Shown piece by piece: positions 8,774 through 18,567 of a stretch of DNA of 64,000 nucleotides. Below the pieces are notes generated by a model. It was not told the DNA's origin and did not search any database. It was given only the letters and a program-made list of their open reading frames with translations. Origin of the DNA: Methylobacter sp. GTDB lineage: Bacteria > Pseudomonadota > Gammaproteobacteria > Methylococcales > Methylomonadaceae. The stretch spans positions 1 through 64,000 of the forward strand of contig JAUXTH010000042.1 in assembly GCA_030679035.1 (NCBI GenBank). The letters run 5' to 3'. How positions within the stretch are numbered: position 1 is the first letter of the stretch; each line of letters begins with the position of its first letter. The position numbers were made by a program, and so were the translations under genes.

Positions 8774-10438
8774 ATGTCCACAAACGATACCCAACCTGCG
8801 TCAAACTTCATCCGCCAGATCATCGCTACTGATCTCAAAGACAACAAAAACAACGGCAAAGTCGTCACCCGCTTCCCTCCCGAACCTAACGGCTATCTGC
8901 ATATCGGTCATGCAAAATCGATCTGCCTGAATTTCGGCATCGCCGCCGAAAATAACGGCCGTTGCAATCTGCGTTTTGACGACACCAATCCCGAAAAAGA
9001 AAGCGACGAGTATGTGCAATCGATCATGCGCGACGTGCAGTGGCTGGGATTCGAGTGGTCGGAACTGCATCACGCATCGGATTATTTTGAACAACTTTAC
9101 GACTACGCCGTGCAATTGATCGAACAAGGCCTGGCCTATGTGGACAGTTTGTCCGCAGAACAAATCAGGGAATATCGCGGCACACTGACCCAACCCGGCA
9201 AAGAAAGCCCCGACCGTAGCCGCCCGATTGCGGAAAACCTCGATTTATTCAAACGCATGCGCGCCGGTGAATTTGCCGACGGCCAGTACGTGCTACGCGC
9301 CAAAATCGATATGGCCTCGCCCAACATCAACATGCGCGACCCGGCGTTGTACCGCATTCGCCGCGTGCATCACCAGCGCACCGGCGACGACTGGTGTATC
9401 TATCCGATGTACGATTACACCCACTGTATTTCCGACGCGCTGGAAGGCATCACCCATTCGCTGTGTACGCTGGAGTTTGAAGATCACCGCCCGCTTTACG
9501 ACTGGGTGCTGGATCAACTTAAAACACCCAGTCATCCGCAACAAATCGAATTTGCCCGCTTGCAGCTGGAATACACCATCGTCAGCAAGCGCAAACTCAA
9601 CCAGTTGGTCACCGAAAAACACGTGGGCGGCTGGGACGACCCACGCATGCCGACTATCGCTGGTTTGCGCCGCGCAGGTTTTACGCCCAAATCGATCCGC
9701 GACTTTTGCGAGCGCATCGGCCTGACCAAGCAAAACTCATGGATCGAAATGGGCGTATTGGAATACTGCATCCGCGAAGATTTAAACGAGAATGCGCTCA
9801 GGGCCATGGCGGTTTTACAGCCGCTGCGCGTGGTCATCGATAATTATCCTGACGGCCAAACCGAGCAGCTGGAAGTCAGCAACCACCCGCAAAAACCTGA
9901 GCTGGGCAAACGCATCGTGCCCTTCTCTAAAGTCATACTAATTGAACAGGATGATTTTGCTGAAATCCCGCCGCCGAAATTCAAGCGTTTGGTAGAGGGC
10001 GGCGAAGTCCGTTTGCGCGGTTCTTACGTTATCCGATGCAACGAAATCATCAAGGATGCCGACGGCAACATCACCGAACTGCGTTGCAGCTACGACCCCG
10101 ACACCTTGGGCAAAAACCCCGAAGGCCGCAAAGTCAAAGGCGTGATCCACTGGGTTTCCGAGCCGCACTCAAAACCGGCGGAACTGCGTCTGTATAACCG
10201 CTTATTCAGCGTACCTGCCCCGGACAATGAAGAAAACTTCCTGGATGCGATAAACCCCGACTCGCTGGAAATCCTGACCGATTGCAGAGTCGAAGCCAGC
10301 CTGGCTAATCCACAACCGGAAAGCCGTTACCAATTCGAACGCACCGGCTATTTTTGCTTCGATGCGATAGACAGCGTTAATGGCAAACTGGTATTTAACC
10401 GCACCGTGACCTTGCGGGAAAACTGGGTAAAAGACTAA
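8774..10438 (+). CDS. glnS: Glutaminyl-tRNA synthetase
   Basis: A 554-residue class I aminoacyl-tRNA synthetase that charges tRNA-Gln with glutamine. The HIGH motif is exact at residues 43-46 in [12 protein letters not shown]. The KMSKS equivalent is VSKRKL at 270-275, as in other Gln[10 protein letters not shown] and the C-terminal anticodon-binding beta barrels follow. Length matches the bacterial enzyme. The ATG at 8774 gives [12 protein letters not shown] with the usual short N-terminal lead. It is followed 37 bases later by a SnoaL-like gene. Confidence 0.97.
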   Translation: MSTNDTQPASNFIRQIIATDLKDNKNNGKVVTRFPPEPNGYLHIGHAKSICLNFGIAAENNGRCNLRFDDTNPEKESDEYVQSIMRDVQWLGFEWSELHHASDYFEQLYDYAVQLIEQGLAYVDSLSAEQIREYRGTLTQPGKESPDRSRPIAENLDLFKRMRAGEFADGQYVLRAKIDMASPNINMRDPALYRIRRVHHQRTGDDWCIYPMYDYTHCISDALEGITHSLCTLEFEDHRPLYDWVLDQLKTPSHPQQIEFARLQLEYTIVSKRKLNQLVTEKHVGGWDDPRMPTIAGLRRAGFTPKSIRDFCERIGLTKQNSWIEMGVLEYCIREDLNENALRAMAVLQPLRVVIDNYPDGQTEQLEVSNHPQKPELGKRIVPFSKVILIEQDDFAEIPPPKFKRLVEGGEVRLRGSYVIRCNEIIKDADGNITELRCSYDPDTLGKNPEGRKVKGVIHWVSEPHSKPAELRLYNRLFSVPAPDNEENFLDAINPDSLEILTDCRVEASLANPQPESRYQFERTGYFCFDAIDSVNGKLVFNRTVTLRENWVKD

Positions 10439-10475
10439 TCGAATATCACTCTAACTTATTGACCACGGAATCACT

Positions 10476-10886
10476 ATGAACCAACAAGACAGCATCAAGC
10501 TTGTAGAACAATACTATGCCGCATTCAACGGCGGCGACATGGATACCTTTCTTAACCTGCTGACCGACGACGTCATTCATGACATCAACCAAGGCAAACG
10601 CGAAACCGGCAAAGACGCATTCACCCAGTTCATGGCCTGCATGAACAACAATTACAAAGAACAGCTGATCGATATGGCCATCATGGCGACAGCCGACGGC
10701 AAACGCGCGGCTGCAGAATTTGTAGTACTGGGCGAATATATTAAAACCGACGAAGGCTTACCTGCCGCACAAGGGCAAAAATACCGCCTACCAGCCGGTG
10801 CTTTTTTTGAAATCCGCGACAACAAAGTTGCCCGCATTACCAACTATTACAACCTGCAAGACTGGATTGCCCAAGTTAGCGAATAG
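10476..10886 (+). CDS. SnoaL-like / NTF2-fold protein
   Basis: A 136-residue single-domain protein of the nuclear transport factor 2 superfamily (SnoaL, ketosteroid isomerase-like). The pattern is typical: an N-terminal helix VEQYYAAFNGGDMDTFLNLL, then DDVIHDINQGKRETGKDAF, and a C-terminal strand with FEIRDNKVARITNYYN. The fold forms a ligand-binding cone; the substrate cannot be predicted. It lies shortly downstream of glnS, and CACGG rather than a strong ribosome site precedes its ATG. Confidence 0.85.
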   Translation: MNQQDSIKLVEQYYAAFNGGDMDTFLNLLTDDVIHDINQGKRETGKDAFTQFMACMNNNYKEQLIDMAIMATADGKRAAAEFVVLGEYIKTDEGLPAAQGQKYRLPAGAFFEIRDNKVARITNYYNLQDWIAQVSE

Positions 10887-10904
10887 TTAAGCATAGCTCA
10901 CGCT

Positions 10905-10954
10905 GGTTCCCAATCTCCAGATTGGGAACCTCGAAGGCGAAGCTCCAGCTTCGC
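10905..10954. repeat. Two adjacent short hairpins
   Basis: GGTTCCCAATCT/AGATTGGGAACC (10905-10930) forms a perfect 12-base stem. GCGAAGCT/AGCTTCGC (10937-10954) forms an 8-base stem. Together they lie directly after the SnoaL-like gene. No T-tract follows, so this is a REP-like unit or a transcript end, not a clear intrinsic terminator. Confidence 0.6.
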
Positions 10955-11056
10955 GACAGCCGCATTTTTAATTTCACCCCGCGAAATAAGCAAAGTTGAC
11001 CCGGCTCCACACTGCAACCATTATGTTGATAGTCTGACTTACTGAGTTTAAACATC

Positions 11057-11302
11057 ATGCCTGCATTAACCATAAAAAACATTCCCGATGACCTTTACCT
11101 CACACTAAAACAAACTGCCGAAAGCCACAGACGCAGCATTAACAGTGAAGTGATTTTTGTCTTGAAAGCGCGTTGATGCCTAAAAAAGATATTAACGCCA
11201 TCCGAACAATTAGCGCGGGTTGAGTCATTGCCCTCAGCCATTCAAGCAAATGTGATTACGGCTGATGAAATTTCGAACACAATCGACAATGGCCGCCCAT
11301 GA
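11057..11302 (+). pseudogene. Frameshifted ribbon-helix-helix antitoxin (FitA/VapB-like)
   Basis: The first 39 codons (11057-11176) read as MPALTIKNIPDDLYLTLK then AESHRRSINSEVIFVLKAR, a typical FitA-like RHH antitoxin N-terminus, and then stop. A second frame downstream gives EQLARVESLPSAIQANV through NTIDNGRP and ends in TGA at 11300-11302. That TGA overlaps the ATG of the PIN remnant in the usual ATGA coupling. A frameshift in the middle therefore broke the gene. The RHH fragment alone might still be made. Confidence 0.72.
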
Positions 11303-11489
11303 TCGTCGCCGATACCAATATCATCAGTTATTTCTATTTGCCAACGGATTATTCGCAAAGTGTTAGCCAGCTCTATCAACACGATTCGGTATGGATAGCG
11401 CCGCTCAGGTGTTGGCATTAACAAACGCCAGCACTTGTTCTGCTTATGATTGCGAATTCGTTGCGCTGGCCGCCAAATGTCGGATTTAG
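11299..11489 (+). pseudogene. Internally deleted PIN-domain toxin (VapC-like) remnant
   Basis: ATG 11299 starts MIVADTNIISYFYL, the hallmark first strand and acidic residue of a PIN-domain RNase. After about 38 codons the frame ends. Another frame carries a match to the last PIN motif (SAYDCEFVALAAK) up to 11489. A full PIN toxin is about 130-140 residues; less than half remains, so the middle of the domain is deleted and the toxin is dead. It is coupled by ATGA to the broken antitoxin gene before it. Confidence 0.72.
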
Positions 11490-11561
11490 AAGGACAATCT
11501 ATGGTTAACAAAGTTTCCGATGATTATCAAGCGTGGTAAACTAAAAACAGGAGGTGGCGCT

Positions 11562-11843
11562 ATGGCTGCTATTACATTTGATACATTAAAATATGCCAAC
11601 AGGCTTAAGTCTGCTGGCGTTCCTGACAAACAAGCCGAGGCGGAGGCCGAAGCACTGTCAGAGGCGCTTGAGGTTAACCTAAAGGAATTGGTGACCAAGG
11701 AAGATTTACACCATGAAATTGAGTCCCTTCGACGAGAAATGCTCTCTGGTTTTATCCAAGTTGAACAGCGACTAGTCATTAAATTAGGGGGTCTAATGGC
11801 CTTGTCCATCGGCATTGTGGCCGCACTGGTTAAGCTGCTTTAA
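11562..11843 (+). CDS. DUF1640 coiled-coil membrane-anchored protein
   Basis: A 93-residue protein of the DUF1640 (CCDC90-like) type. The ATG at 11562 is preceded by a strong AGGAGG. An upstream in-frame ATG at 11520 has no such site. The order is FDTLKYANRLKSAGVPDKQA, an Ala/Glu-rich coiled coil (AEAEALSEALEVNLKELV), a second helix and a C-terminal transmembrane segment (GGLMALSIGIVAALVKLL). Function is unknown. The family often lies near toxin-antitoxin and mobile genes. It sits between the dead RHH/PIN pair and the giant NTPase. A frameshifted relative is at 29215-29486. Confidence 0.8.
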   Translation: MAAITFDTLKYANRLKSAGVPDKQAEAEAEALSEALEVNLKELVTKEDLHHEIESLRREMLSGFIQVEQRLVIKLGGLMALSIGIVAALVKLL

Positions 11844-12080
11844 AGCCAATGGGCCGCATCGCACACCATTTACGAATGCGGAATAACCGGGCTACTCTAA
11901 AGCCCTCCAACTGGCAATCCATTCGGCATCATATTTTCACATCGAAAAGAGACGCGTTGCGCCCCCCTACCGGGCTCAATTGATCCGCTTCACTGTGTTC
12001 GTGCAACCTCTCGATCTAACGTTTTATCCCATAAATCGATAAATTGGTGAGCTTGAATACCGTCAAAACATAGCCTGGAC

Positions 12081-15000
12081 ATGAAATATATAGATTTAAA
12101 CCGAAGCTTTGTTCCAATTAAAAAAGACGAAGAAGTTGATCTTGACGTTGGCCGCTATTGGGGCAAACGGATTGGTGGCTGGCTGGATTGGGACGCGTTG
12201 CTAAATAAACAACGAGTGGTTATTTTGGCCGAAGCTTCCAGCGGAAAAACCGCCGAATTTAAAGGCGCGGTAGACAAAATTCGTAATACTGGAAAAGCTG
12301 CTTTTTTCATTCCTATTGAAGAGTTGGCCGATGAAGGATTTGAACAATCATTAAATCCAGATGATGTGTTTTTATTCGAAAACTGGAAGCAAGACTTTAA
12401 CGAAGGCTTATTTTTCCTGGACTCGGTCGACGAAGCTCGACTTAATCACAAAAAATTCACAACGGCTTTAAATAAATTCGCACGTGCGGTTTCACCTCAT
12501 TTACCACGTTGCCGAATTTTTATTTCTTGCCGCGTAACCGATTGGAAAGGAATGGAAGATTACCAAGTAATCAAACAGCTTCTGCCGTTGCCCGACCATA
12601 ATAACTTGCCGAAGCCGGAGATTGACCCAGAAACCGCGTTGCTTGCCCCTTTGTTCAAGGATCGTGGAACGAACAAACATGTCGAGAATGAAAAAGCTAA
12701 CATCGATGACGAAATAACCATAGTCAGGCTTACTCCATTGGACAATGAGCAACAACGGACACTAGCCCAAGAACATGGCATTGAAGATGTCTCGCAATTC
12801 TGCTCCGCTATCTGGCAACAGGGACTGGAAAATTTGGCTGAACGACCCGGCGATCTACTTGAACTGGCCGACTATTGGAAAAGCCATCAAAAATTCGGCT
12901 CGCTTTCAGAGATGACTGAACATGCAGTAAACCAAAAACTGACTGAGCGAGACACTTATCGGGCTGACAATGATGTTTTAAACCTCCAAAAGGCGCGGGA
13001 AGGTGCTGAACGAATTGCCGCCGCTTTAACGCTCGGCAAAACTTTTACACTTCAAGCGCCTGATTCAATCCCATTCGCCGATGTTTTAGAGCCGAGAAAA
13101 CTATTGCCGAAATGGTCAGACGCAGAACGCAATGCGCTTCTTCGGCGGGGAATATTTGCACCGGCAACGTATGGGCGCGTCCGCTTTCATCATCGTTCGA
13201 CACAAGAATACCTAACGGCCCAGTGGTTTAAGCGTTTGCTGCAACAGGGCTGTCCGCGCTCTGAAATTTTTAAATTGCTGTTCGCCAAAGTTTACGGAGT
13301 AAAAACAGTAGTTCCCAGCCTAAAGCCGATAGCAGCTTGGCTTGTCAGCCAAGATGATATTCGGGACGAAATTCTCAAGAGAGACCCGTTAATTCTGATC
13401 CAGTATGGCGATCCCGGTTCAGTTCCGATTGAAACCCGATGCAGGCTGCTTCATGCCTATGCCGAAAAACACGAAATAGGCGACATTGCCAATGACAGCC
13501 TCGACCACCGTGCGCTATGGATGTTTGCTCATCCCGATTTGGCGAACACCATTCGCGAAGTTTGGCATCGCTGCGACCAGGATGATTTTCGCGGCGATCT
13601 CATTAGATTGATTCGTGAAGGCGCTATAGCTGCTTGTAACGACCTTGCCACACAGGTTGCCGAAGATACGAAAGCGCATGATTACCATCGTATTGTCGCA
13701 GTTCAAGCATTAAACAAATTCAACAGTACGACGACACTGTCAACCATTGCAGAAAAGCTTGTTCAAGATGCTCCCAACATCAGCGCAAGGCTCGCAGCCG
13801 GTTTTGTCAAGGAACTATTTCCTGATTATCTGAACATCGAACAGCTCATTGCGTTCATTGCAGATAGCCAAGCGCCAGCCAGAAATTCGACACATGAGCT
13901 TAGTTATGCGCTTGAAGAGCTATGGGAAAAATGCCCTGCCGAGTGGAAAACACGTTTTATCGGCGGCCTTGCCGAACTTGCGCTATTGAACCCCGTGGAT
14001 GAATATCGGCATATTTCCAAAAAATACGGTTTTCTCGCCGATAACTTTGAGCCTATCGCGCGTCAAGTAATTGTCGATCTTGGTCATAACGATCCGGCAA
14101 ACGAGTTGATACGTTTTTTAATGGCTATTGAACGTGTAGAGCATTCGTCTTCGTTCAGCGAATTAAAACCTTCCCTTAGTGAACTGGTACAAACTTCCCC
14201 CAAAGTGCAACGTGCCTTATTTTGGGCTGATGTCGCAGAAGCTAGGGAAAATTGGACTGGCACAGAACCTCCAATCCAATACGGATTGATTTACCCTTAT
14301 GAAAAGGCATTGTGGGAGTTTGGTGTCGATGACCTGCCTTGGCTTATCGACGATTTGGAAGAGCGCTTATTGATGGACGATAAGCGGATCGTTTTAAATG
14401 TTATTGCGCAAATTTTGAAGCATGTGAATGATGTAAATGCCTTAGAGGAGATAAAGGCATCTCTTTATCGATACGTGCAAAATTTTCCACTGCTTGCTGA
14501 AGACTTGGAAAATTATTTTAAACCGCAACAGGAAAGCGACGGAATGCGCGAACATCGTTTACGCCGCGAACGGCGCGAGAAAAAACAACGCGACGAAAAA
14601 TCTGAAGCGGAAGCCTCGTGGTTAAAATTCAGAAATGACCTGATCTCTGATCCTGACCAACTTACTAACCCTGACCAGTGTTTATGGTGCATAGACAACC
14701 TAACACGTTGGCTAGGGTTCGAAACAAACCAAGAACCAACAAAATCAGCAAGGCACTGGTATTTGATCAAACAATCTTTCAATAATGATGTCGCTGAAGC
14801 TTATCGCGATGCCATGAAAACCCTTTGGCGAGACACCAAGCCAGAACGACCAAAGCGAAAGGGAAATCAAGTGACTTTTAAACGGGCCATGGCTTATGCC
14901 TATGCCGGAATTGGCATTGAAGCCGACGAAAACATGCGCTGGGCGACACAGCTGACGTCGGATGAGGTCAAACGCGCTGCCAAGCACGGCTGCATATCTG

Positions 15001-16469
15001 GACAAGGTTACCCCGACTGGCTGGATGCCTTATTGGACGGGCATCCCACTGTGGTTATGCCTATCATTGTTAAAGCGTTCCGCTCCGAATGGACGACTAC
15101 ACAGGATAGACACAGCGATTTTCTATACCACTATCGCAACTCCGAAAAACCATTTCACCCAGATATCGCTGCCAAACTATTTGACATAATGAGCAGAACC
15201 AACCCTGGAACGCTCCATAGCTTAAAATGCGGGCTTAAGATTTTCCAGCAAATGACATTATCGGAAAGCCAGAAAAAGCATCTAAAAAGACGGGCAACAG
15301 CTCAGTTTGATCATTTCCTTGAACACGACGATAAAGAGTCTGCAATATGCTATCTCGTGCTGTTATTTCAAGTTGACCCGCTATATGCATTGCAAAAGAT
15401 GGAGACTTGGATAGCGACGGCCAAACCGGAAGCACAAAATGAGTTGGCGACCCAAATTATTGGGGGCGTTTTCAATCGCGATGATTGGTGGCTTATTGCC
15501 AACGCGCTCAAAGACGCCCCGATACAAATGCTTAAAAGCTTGGTTTCTCTAGCTTATCGGCTAATACGCCCTACCGAAGATATTAAACACGACGATGTAT
15601 CTACTCAGGGTACTCGTGATCGAGCAGAATCCGGCCGCAGTGCGATTCTTTCTGCATTGCTTAATTCAGTAGGAGACGATGCCTACCAAGCGATGAACGA
15701 ATTAGCAGATACCCCTGAAATCGGCGAACGCAAGTATCGGTTTCGGCAACTAGCACGAGGCATGGCGGAACGCGATGCCGAATTTCCTGCATGGACTGAA
15801 AACGAAACGCTAACGTTTGAAAACAAACACATCGCCTCTATCAAAAACGGAGATGCGCTGTATCAATGTGTCCTAAACGTTCTGGATGACATACGTCACG
15901 GATTTGAACGGAGCGATGCATCGTCAAAACTGTTATTGTCCAAATTGTCCAGGAAAGGACTGGATGACATACCTCTTGAACTCAAACAAAACGACGTATT
16001 TTCAAAATGGCTCTTATCCAAACTGGCCGAAATTGGAAAAGACGACGAAAAAAGTGTACAAAATTGGCTTGCTGAACAATTGACGCTTCGCGCAAACGGC
16101 CGATACCACGTCCACCGTGAGGCGGAAGTCGCTGATATAAAGGAACCGGACATCATCATTTCAGGAGCAACAGGACAATTTGAAATCGCCATTGAGGTCA
16201 AGCAGGCAGACTCATGGTCACCAAAGGAACTTAAAACTGCGTTAACGCGGCAACTGGCGGAAGATTACTTAAAACCTCTAAGTCGCAGACATGGAATATT
16301 GTTTTTAACTGATCACGGGCGGCGTCAATGGAAACACCCAGTTTCCCAAAAAAATAGATTCACTTTCATCGAACTACAAGCTTTTTTATCGGACGTTGCA
16401 ACCACCACAAAAAGCAACGATACCGGCAACATTACCGTGTCCGTTTTTGGTATTAATGGAATAGAATAA
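12081..16469 (+). CDS. NACHT-like NTPase with C-terminal PD-(D/E)xK nuclease-like domain
   Basis: A 1462-residue protein that I cannot place in a named system. Near the N-terminus lies a STAND/NACHT-like P-loop: Walker A A50-EASSGKT (first Gly replaced by Ala), Walker B LFFLDSVDE at 110-118 with the NACHT-type Asp-x-x-Asp-Glu, then a FISCRVTDW sensor strand. A helical winged-helix region (RFHHRSTQEYLTAQWFKRLL) follows. About 900 residues of alpha-helical, HEAT-like sequence come next, with a charged coiled coil near 830-850. The C-terminus carries a PD-(D/E)xK-like core: E1347, D1357 in KEPDIIISG and E1372-V-K1374. Such a layout is typical of anti-phage sensors with an effector nuclease, but Avs proteins carry the nuclease at the N-terminus. 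Upstream are a dead toxin pair and a DUF1640 gene. Gene integrity is good. Confidence 0.82.
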   Translation: MKYIDLNRSFVPIKKDEEVDLDVGRYWGKRIGGWLDWDALLNKQRVVILAEASSGKTAEFKGAVDKIRNTGKAAFFIPIEELADEGFEQSLNPDDVFLFENWKQDFNEGLFFLDSVDEARLNHKKFTTALNKFARAVSPHLPRCRIFISCRVTDWKGMEDYQVIKQLLPLPDHNNLPKPEIDPETALLAPLFKDRGTNKHVENEKANIDDEITIVRLTPLDNEQQRTLAQEHGIEDVSQFCSAIWQQGLENLAERPGDLLELADYWKSHQKFGSLSEMTEHAVNQKLTERDTYRADNDVLNLQKAREGAERIAAALTLGKTFTLQAPDSIPFADVLEPRKLLPKWSDAERNALLRRGIFAPATYGRVRFHHRSTQEYLTAQWFKRLLQQGCPRSEIFKLLFAKVYGVKTVVPSLKPIAAWLVSQDDIRDEILKRDPLILIQYGDPGSVPIETRCRLLHAYAEKHEIGDIANDSLDHRALWMFAHPDLANTIREVWHRCDQDDFRGDLIRLIREGAIAACNDLATQVAEDTKAHDYHRIVAVQALNKFNSTTTLSTIAEKLVQDAPNISARLAAGFVKELFPDYLNIEQLIAFIADSQAPARNSTHELSYALEELWEKCPAEWKTRFIGGLAELALLNPVDEYRHISKKYGFLADNFEPIARQVIVDLGHNDPANELIRFLMAIERVEHSSSFSELKPSLSELVQTSPKVQRALFWADVAEARENWTGTEPPIQYGLIYPYEKALWEFGVDDLPWLIDDLEERLLMDDKRIVLNVIAQILKHVNDVNALEEIKASLYRYVQNFPLLAEDLENYFKPQQESDGMREHRLRRERREKKQRDEKSEAEASWLKFRNDLISDPDQLTNPDQCLWCIDNLTRWLGFETNQEPTKSARHWYLIKQSFNNDVAEAYRDAMKTLWRDTKPERPKRKGNQVTFKRAMAYAYAGIGIEADENMRWATQLTSDEVKRAAKHGCISGQGYPDWLDALLDGHPTVVMPIIVKAFRSEWTTTQDRHSDFLYHYRNSEKPFHPDIAAKLFDIMSRTNPGTLHSLKCGLKIFQQMTLSESQKKHLKRRATAQFDHFLEHDDKESAICYLVLLFQVDPLYALQKMETWIATAKPEAQNELATQIIGGVFNRDDWWLIANALKDAPIQMLKSLVSLAYRLIRPTEDIKHDDVSTQGTRDRAESGRSAILSALLNSVGDDAYQAMNELADTPEIGERKYRFRQLARGMAERDAEFPAWTENETLTFENKHIASIKNGDALYQCVLNVLDDIRHGFERSDASSKLLLSKLSRKGLDDIPLELKQNDVFSKWLLSKLAEIGKDDEKSVQNWLAEQLTLRANGRYHVHREAEVADIKEPDIIISGATGQFEIAIEVKQADSWSPKELKTALTRQLAEDYLKPLSRRHGILFLTDHGRRQWKHPVSQKNRFTFIELQAFLSDVATTTKSNDTGNITVSVFGINGIE

Positions 16470-16605
16470 TATTGTTCTAACCCTGACAATTAAACTGCGT
16501 TGAGGTGAGCTTGGCGAACCCCAACAATACAGGCATATAAGCTTTTTGTTGGAGTTTGTGCCTTAGAAAAAACAACCTAAATCTATACCCTGCAGCCCCC
16601 CCCAA

Positions 16606-16887
16606 TCAATCATACGAATAATGCTTTTTCAGCGCTTTTTTGACTTCCCAGCTGCAAGACAATCCGGCAGGGAAAACCACTAAATCGCCCGCCGCGAAAC
16701 TGACCGGCGCGCTGCCGTCATTGGGCGTGATCACGCATTCGCCTTCAAGGATATACGCGGTTTCCTGATCGTCAAACTCAAATGGAAATACCGATACTTC
16801 CTTCTCCCATGTCGGCCATTTGGCTACGCCCAACTCACTCAAACGGGCTTCATCTGGGTTATGCTCGATAGTAACGTTGCTGCTCAT
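16606..16887 (-). CDS. Small cupin protein (paralogue A)
   Basis: A 93-residue single cupin domain of the Cupin_3 (ureidoglycine aminohydrolase-like) type. The core reads AYILEGECVITPNDG and FAAGDLVVFPAGLSCSWEV, with the usual GD and P-x-G turns. The consensus metal His residues of motif 1 are replaced, so enzymatic activity is uncertain. It matches the cupin at 22374-22664 over its full length at more than half of positions, so the two are paralogues. It is convergent with the NTPase gene. Confidence 0.88.
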   Translation of the reverse strand: MSSNVTIEHNPDEARLSELGVAKWPTWEKEVSVFPFEFDDQETAYILEGECVITPNDGSAPVSFAAGDLVVFPAGLSCSWEVKKALKKHYSYD

Positions 16888-17157
16888 GCGTTAATCCTTT
16901 CAGTGCACACAACCCTGAAAAACAGTGCCATATTAATGTTAAAAATCAGATCGGGGCATCACCTTGACACCCTGTTCGGAGAGGGCCGTATTGCAAAGGG
17001 TTTCAGTATTGCCTGCCAGTTCTTTGTCGGCTGAATTTATTTCAGATGAACTTAAGATTTTTCGTATATCATAGCGTCTGGGAAGCGATTAATTGCCTTT
17101 CCAATTATTTATTTTCAGGCATTGTCTGAAAATCACACCAAAACACTTCATAGGTAT

Positions 17158-17496
17158 ATGATGAATTTAATCAAAAAAGCAGTACTCACCATCGTTATGG
17201 CTATCTCTTTTGGTGCAAGCACCGTTGCTTTCGCTGAAAATGCAAAAGCCGCTGAAGTTATTGCACATCTTGAAGAAGCTATAGCTGAAATCAACAAACA
17301 CGATTTCAATGCCGCTTATACACATGAAAAAGCAGCACGTACCGCTTCTGATGAAATCGTAGGCAACGAAGCTGCTGTAAAAGAAGGACTTGCAAGCATC
17401 ATTAAAGCGCAAATCATCGGTAAAAGCGCTGATGAACCAAAAGCTATTGCTGAATTAAACAAAGCAATAGGCTTTTACAAGTCAATCACTCAATAG
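17158..17496 (+). CDS. Small periplasmic helical protein
   Basis: A 112-residue exported protein that I do not recognise by name. The ATG pair at 17158/17161 is preceded by ATAGG and starts a good signal peptide (KAVLTIVMAISFGASTVAFAE). The mature part is Ala- and Glu-rich and predicted helical: AEVIAHLEEAIAEINKHDF, then a second helix and a C-terminal AIAELNKAIGFYKSI, suggesting a helical bundle. A farther upstream TTG is possible but would bury the signal. It is monocistronic. Confidence 0.75.
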   Translation: MMNLIKKAVLTIVMAISFGASTVAFAENAKAAEVIAHLEEAIAEINKHDFNAAYTHEKAARTASDEIVGNEAAVKEGLASIIKAQIIGKSADEPKAIAELNKAIGFYKSITQ

Positions 17497-17615
17497 ATTC
17501 GACTTTTAATTGGGGCAGGGTTAACTTAAGTTGATCCTGTCTTCCATTCAAAACAATCGTTTGCCCCCTTCTACAACTTTTACCCGGCTAACCGCGTAAA
17601 AGCCCCTTGTTTACC

Positions 17616-18449
17616 ATGCACCAAGCTCAGCCAACTTCCCGTTATTTATGCCCGATTTGCGCGGCCTCGCTACAGCGGAATCCATCAGCTAAAAGCTATG
17701 CTTGCGAAAACAATCATCATTTTGATCTTGCCAAAGAAGGTTATTTGAATCTGTTGCCGGTGCAATTTAAGCACTCCGCAGAACCCGGTGATAACAAGAC
17801 AATGATGCAGGCCAGACGCGAGTTTTTGGAAGCAGGGTTTTATGAACCAATGGCCAAAGCGGTGGCGATGATAATCGATGCAACCCAGCCCAAGCATCTG
17901 CTGGATCTGGGTTGTGGCGAGGGCTATTACAGCCGGGCAATTGCAGCTCATTGCCAAAATCCGATGATGCAGCACGGCGTCGACATTGCCAAATTTGCCG
18001 TAGCCGCAGCCGCCAAAAAACAGCCCAACGCCCGATTTATAGTCGCCAGTTCAAACCGGTTGCCTTATGCAACCCAGTATTTCGATTTTGTGCTGAGGGT
18101 GTTTGCCCCGTCAAATGACGATGAACTGGAACGGGTGCTGAAACCGTCAGGACTTTTACTAACAGTAACGCCGGGGCCAAGACATTTATGGCAACTGAAA
18201 AAATTTATCTATGCCGAAGTAAAGGAGCATGCGTTGGAAAGCATTGTGCCGGAAGGCTTTGAGCGCATAGACACGCAGCGCATCAGCTATAAAATCACCC
18301 CGAACCCCCAACAAAGAATAGCCCTGTTACAGATGACGCCTTTTGCTTGGCGGGCCAATGAAGGCGTTCAGCAAGCCATTAAAGACGTTGCAGAACTCGA
18401 AATAGAAACCGATTTTATTTTGACGCTGTCGGTGAAAACAGCGGTTTAA
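17616..18449 (+). CDS. rlmA: 23S rRNA (guanine(745)-N1)-methyltransferase
   Basis: A 277-residue RlmA family protein, which methylates N1 of G745 (or G748 in TlrB relatives) of 23S rRNA. The N-terminal zinc site is clear: C12-P-I-C15, C30 and H34 in YACENNHHFD. The substrate-recognition segment EGYLNLLPVQ follows. The Rossmann methyltransferase core has LLDLGCGEGYYS. Length is normal. The ATG at 17616 is preferred to the upstream in-frame TTG at 17607. Confidence 0.92.
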   Translation: MHQAQPTSRYLCPICAASLQRNPSAKSYACENNHHFDLAKEGYLNLLPVQFKHSAEPGDNKTMMQARREFLEAGFYEPMAKAVAMIIDATQPKHLLDLGCGEGYYSRAIAAHCQNPMMQHGVDIAKFAVAAAAKKQPNARFIVASSNRLPYATQYFDFVLRVFAPSNDDELERVLKPSGLLLTVTPGPRHLWQLKKFIYAEVKEHALESIVPEGFERIDTQRISYKITPNPQQRIALLQMTPFAWRANEGVQQAIKDVAELEIETDFILTLSVKTAV

Positions 18450-18567
18450 AATCTTAGCCTTGGCACTGCGCAAAATACGTAATTTGCATCATCCTGCCCT
18501 TCCGGCATTGCGCCCGATACCTCGAACGTAATACCATCTAACCATCGATTGCATCGGGGTTATCATC

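Noticed and set aside
9228-9725. 165-codon frame inside glnS
   Set aside because: It overlaps glnS in another frame on the same strand, and its unusual residue bias is what a frame-shifted reading of a codon-biased gene gives.
11990-12082. A 30-codon minus-strand frame just upstream of the NTPase gene
   Set aside because: It has a protein-like sequence but no ribosome site and no recognisable family, and its start codon overlaps that of the NTPase gene on the other strand.
12081-16469. Assignment of the large NTPase to the Avs family
   Set aside because: Avs proteins carry the effector at the N-terminus and end in TPR-like repeats; here the nuclease-like core is at the C-terminus and the P-loop is close to the N-terminus.
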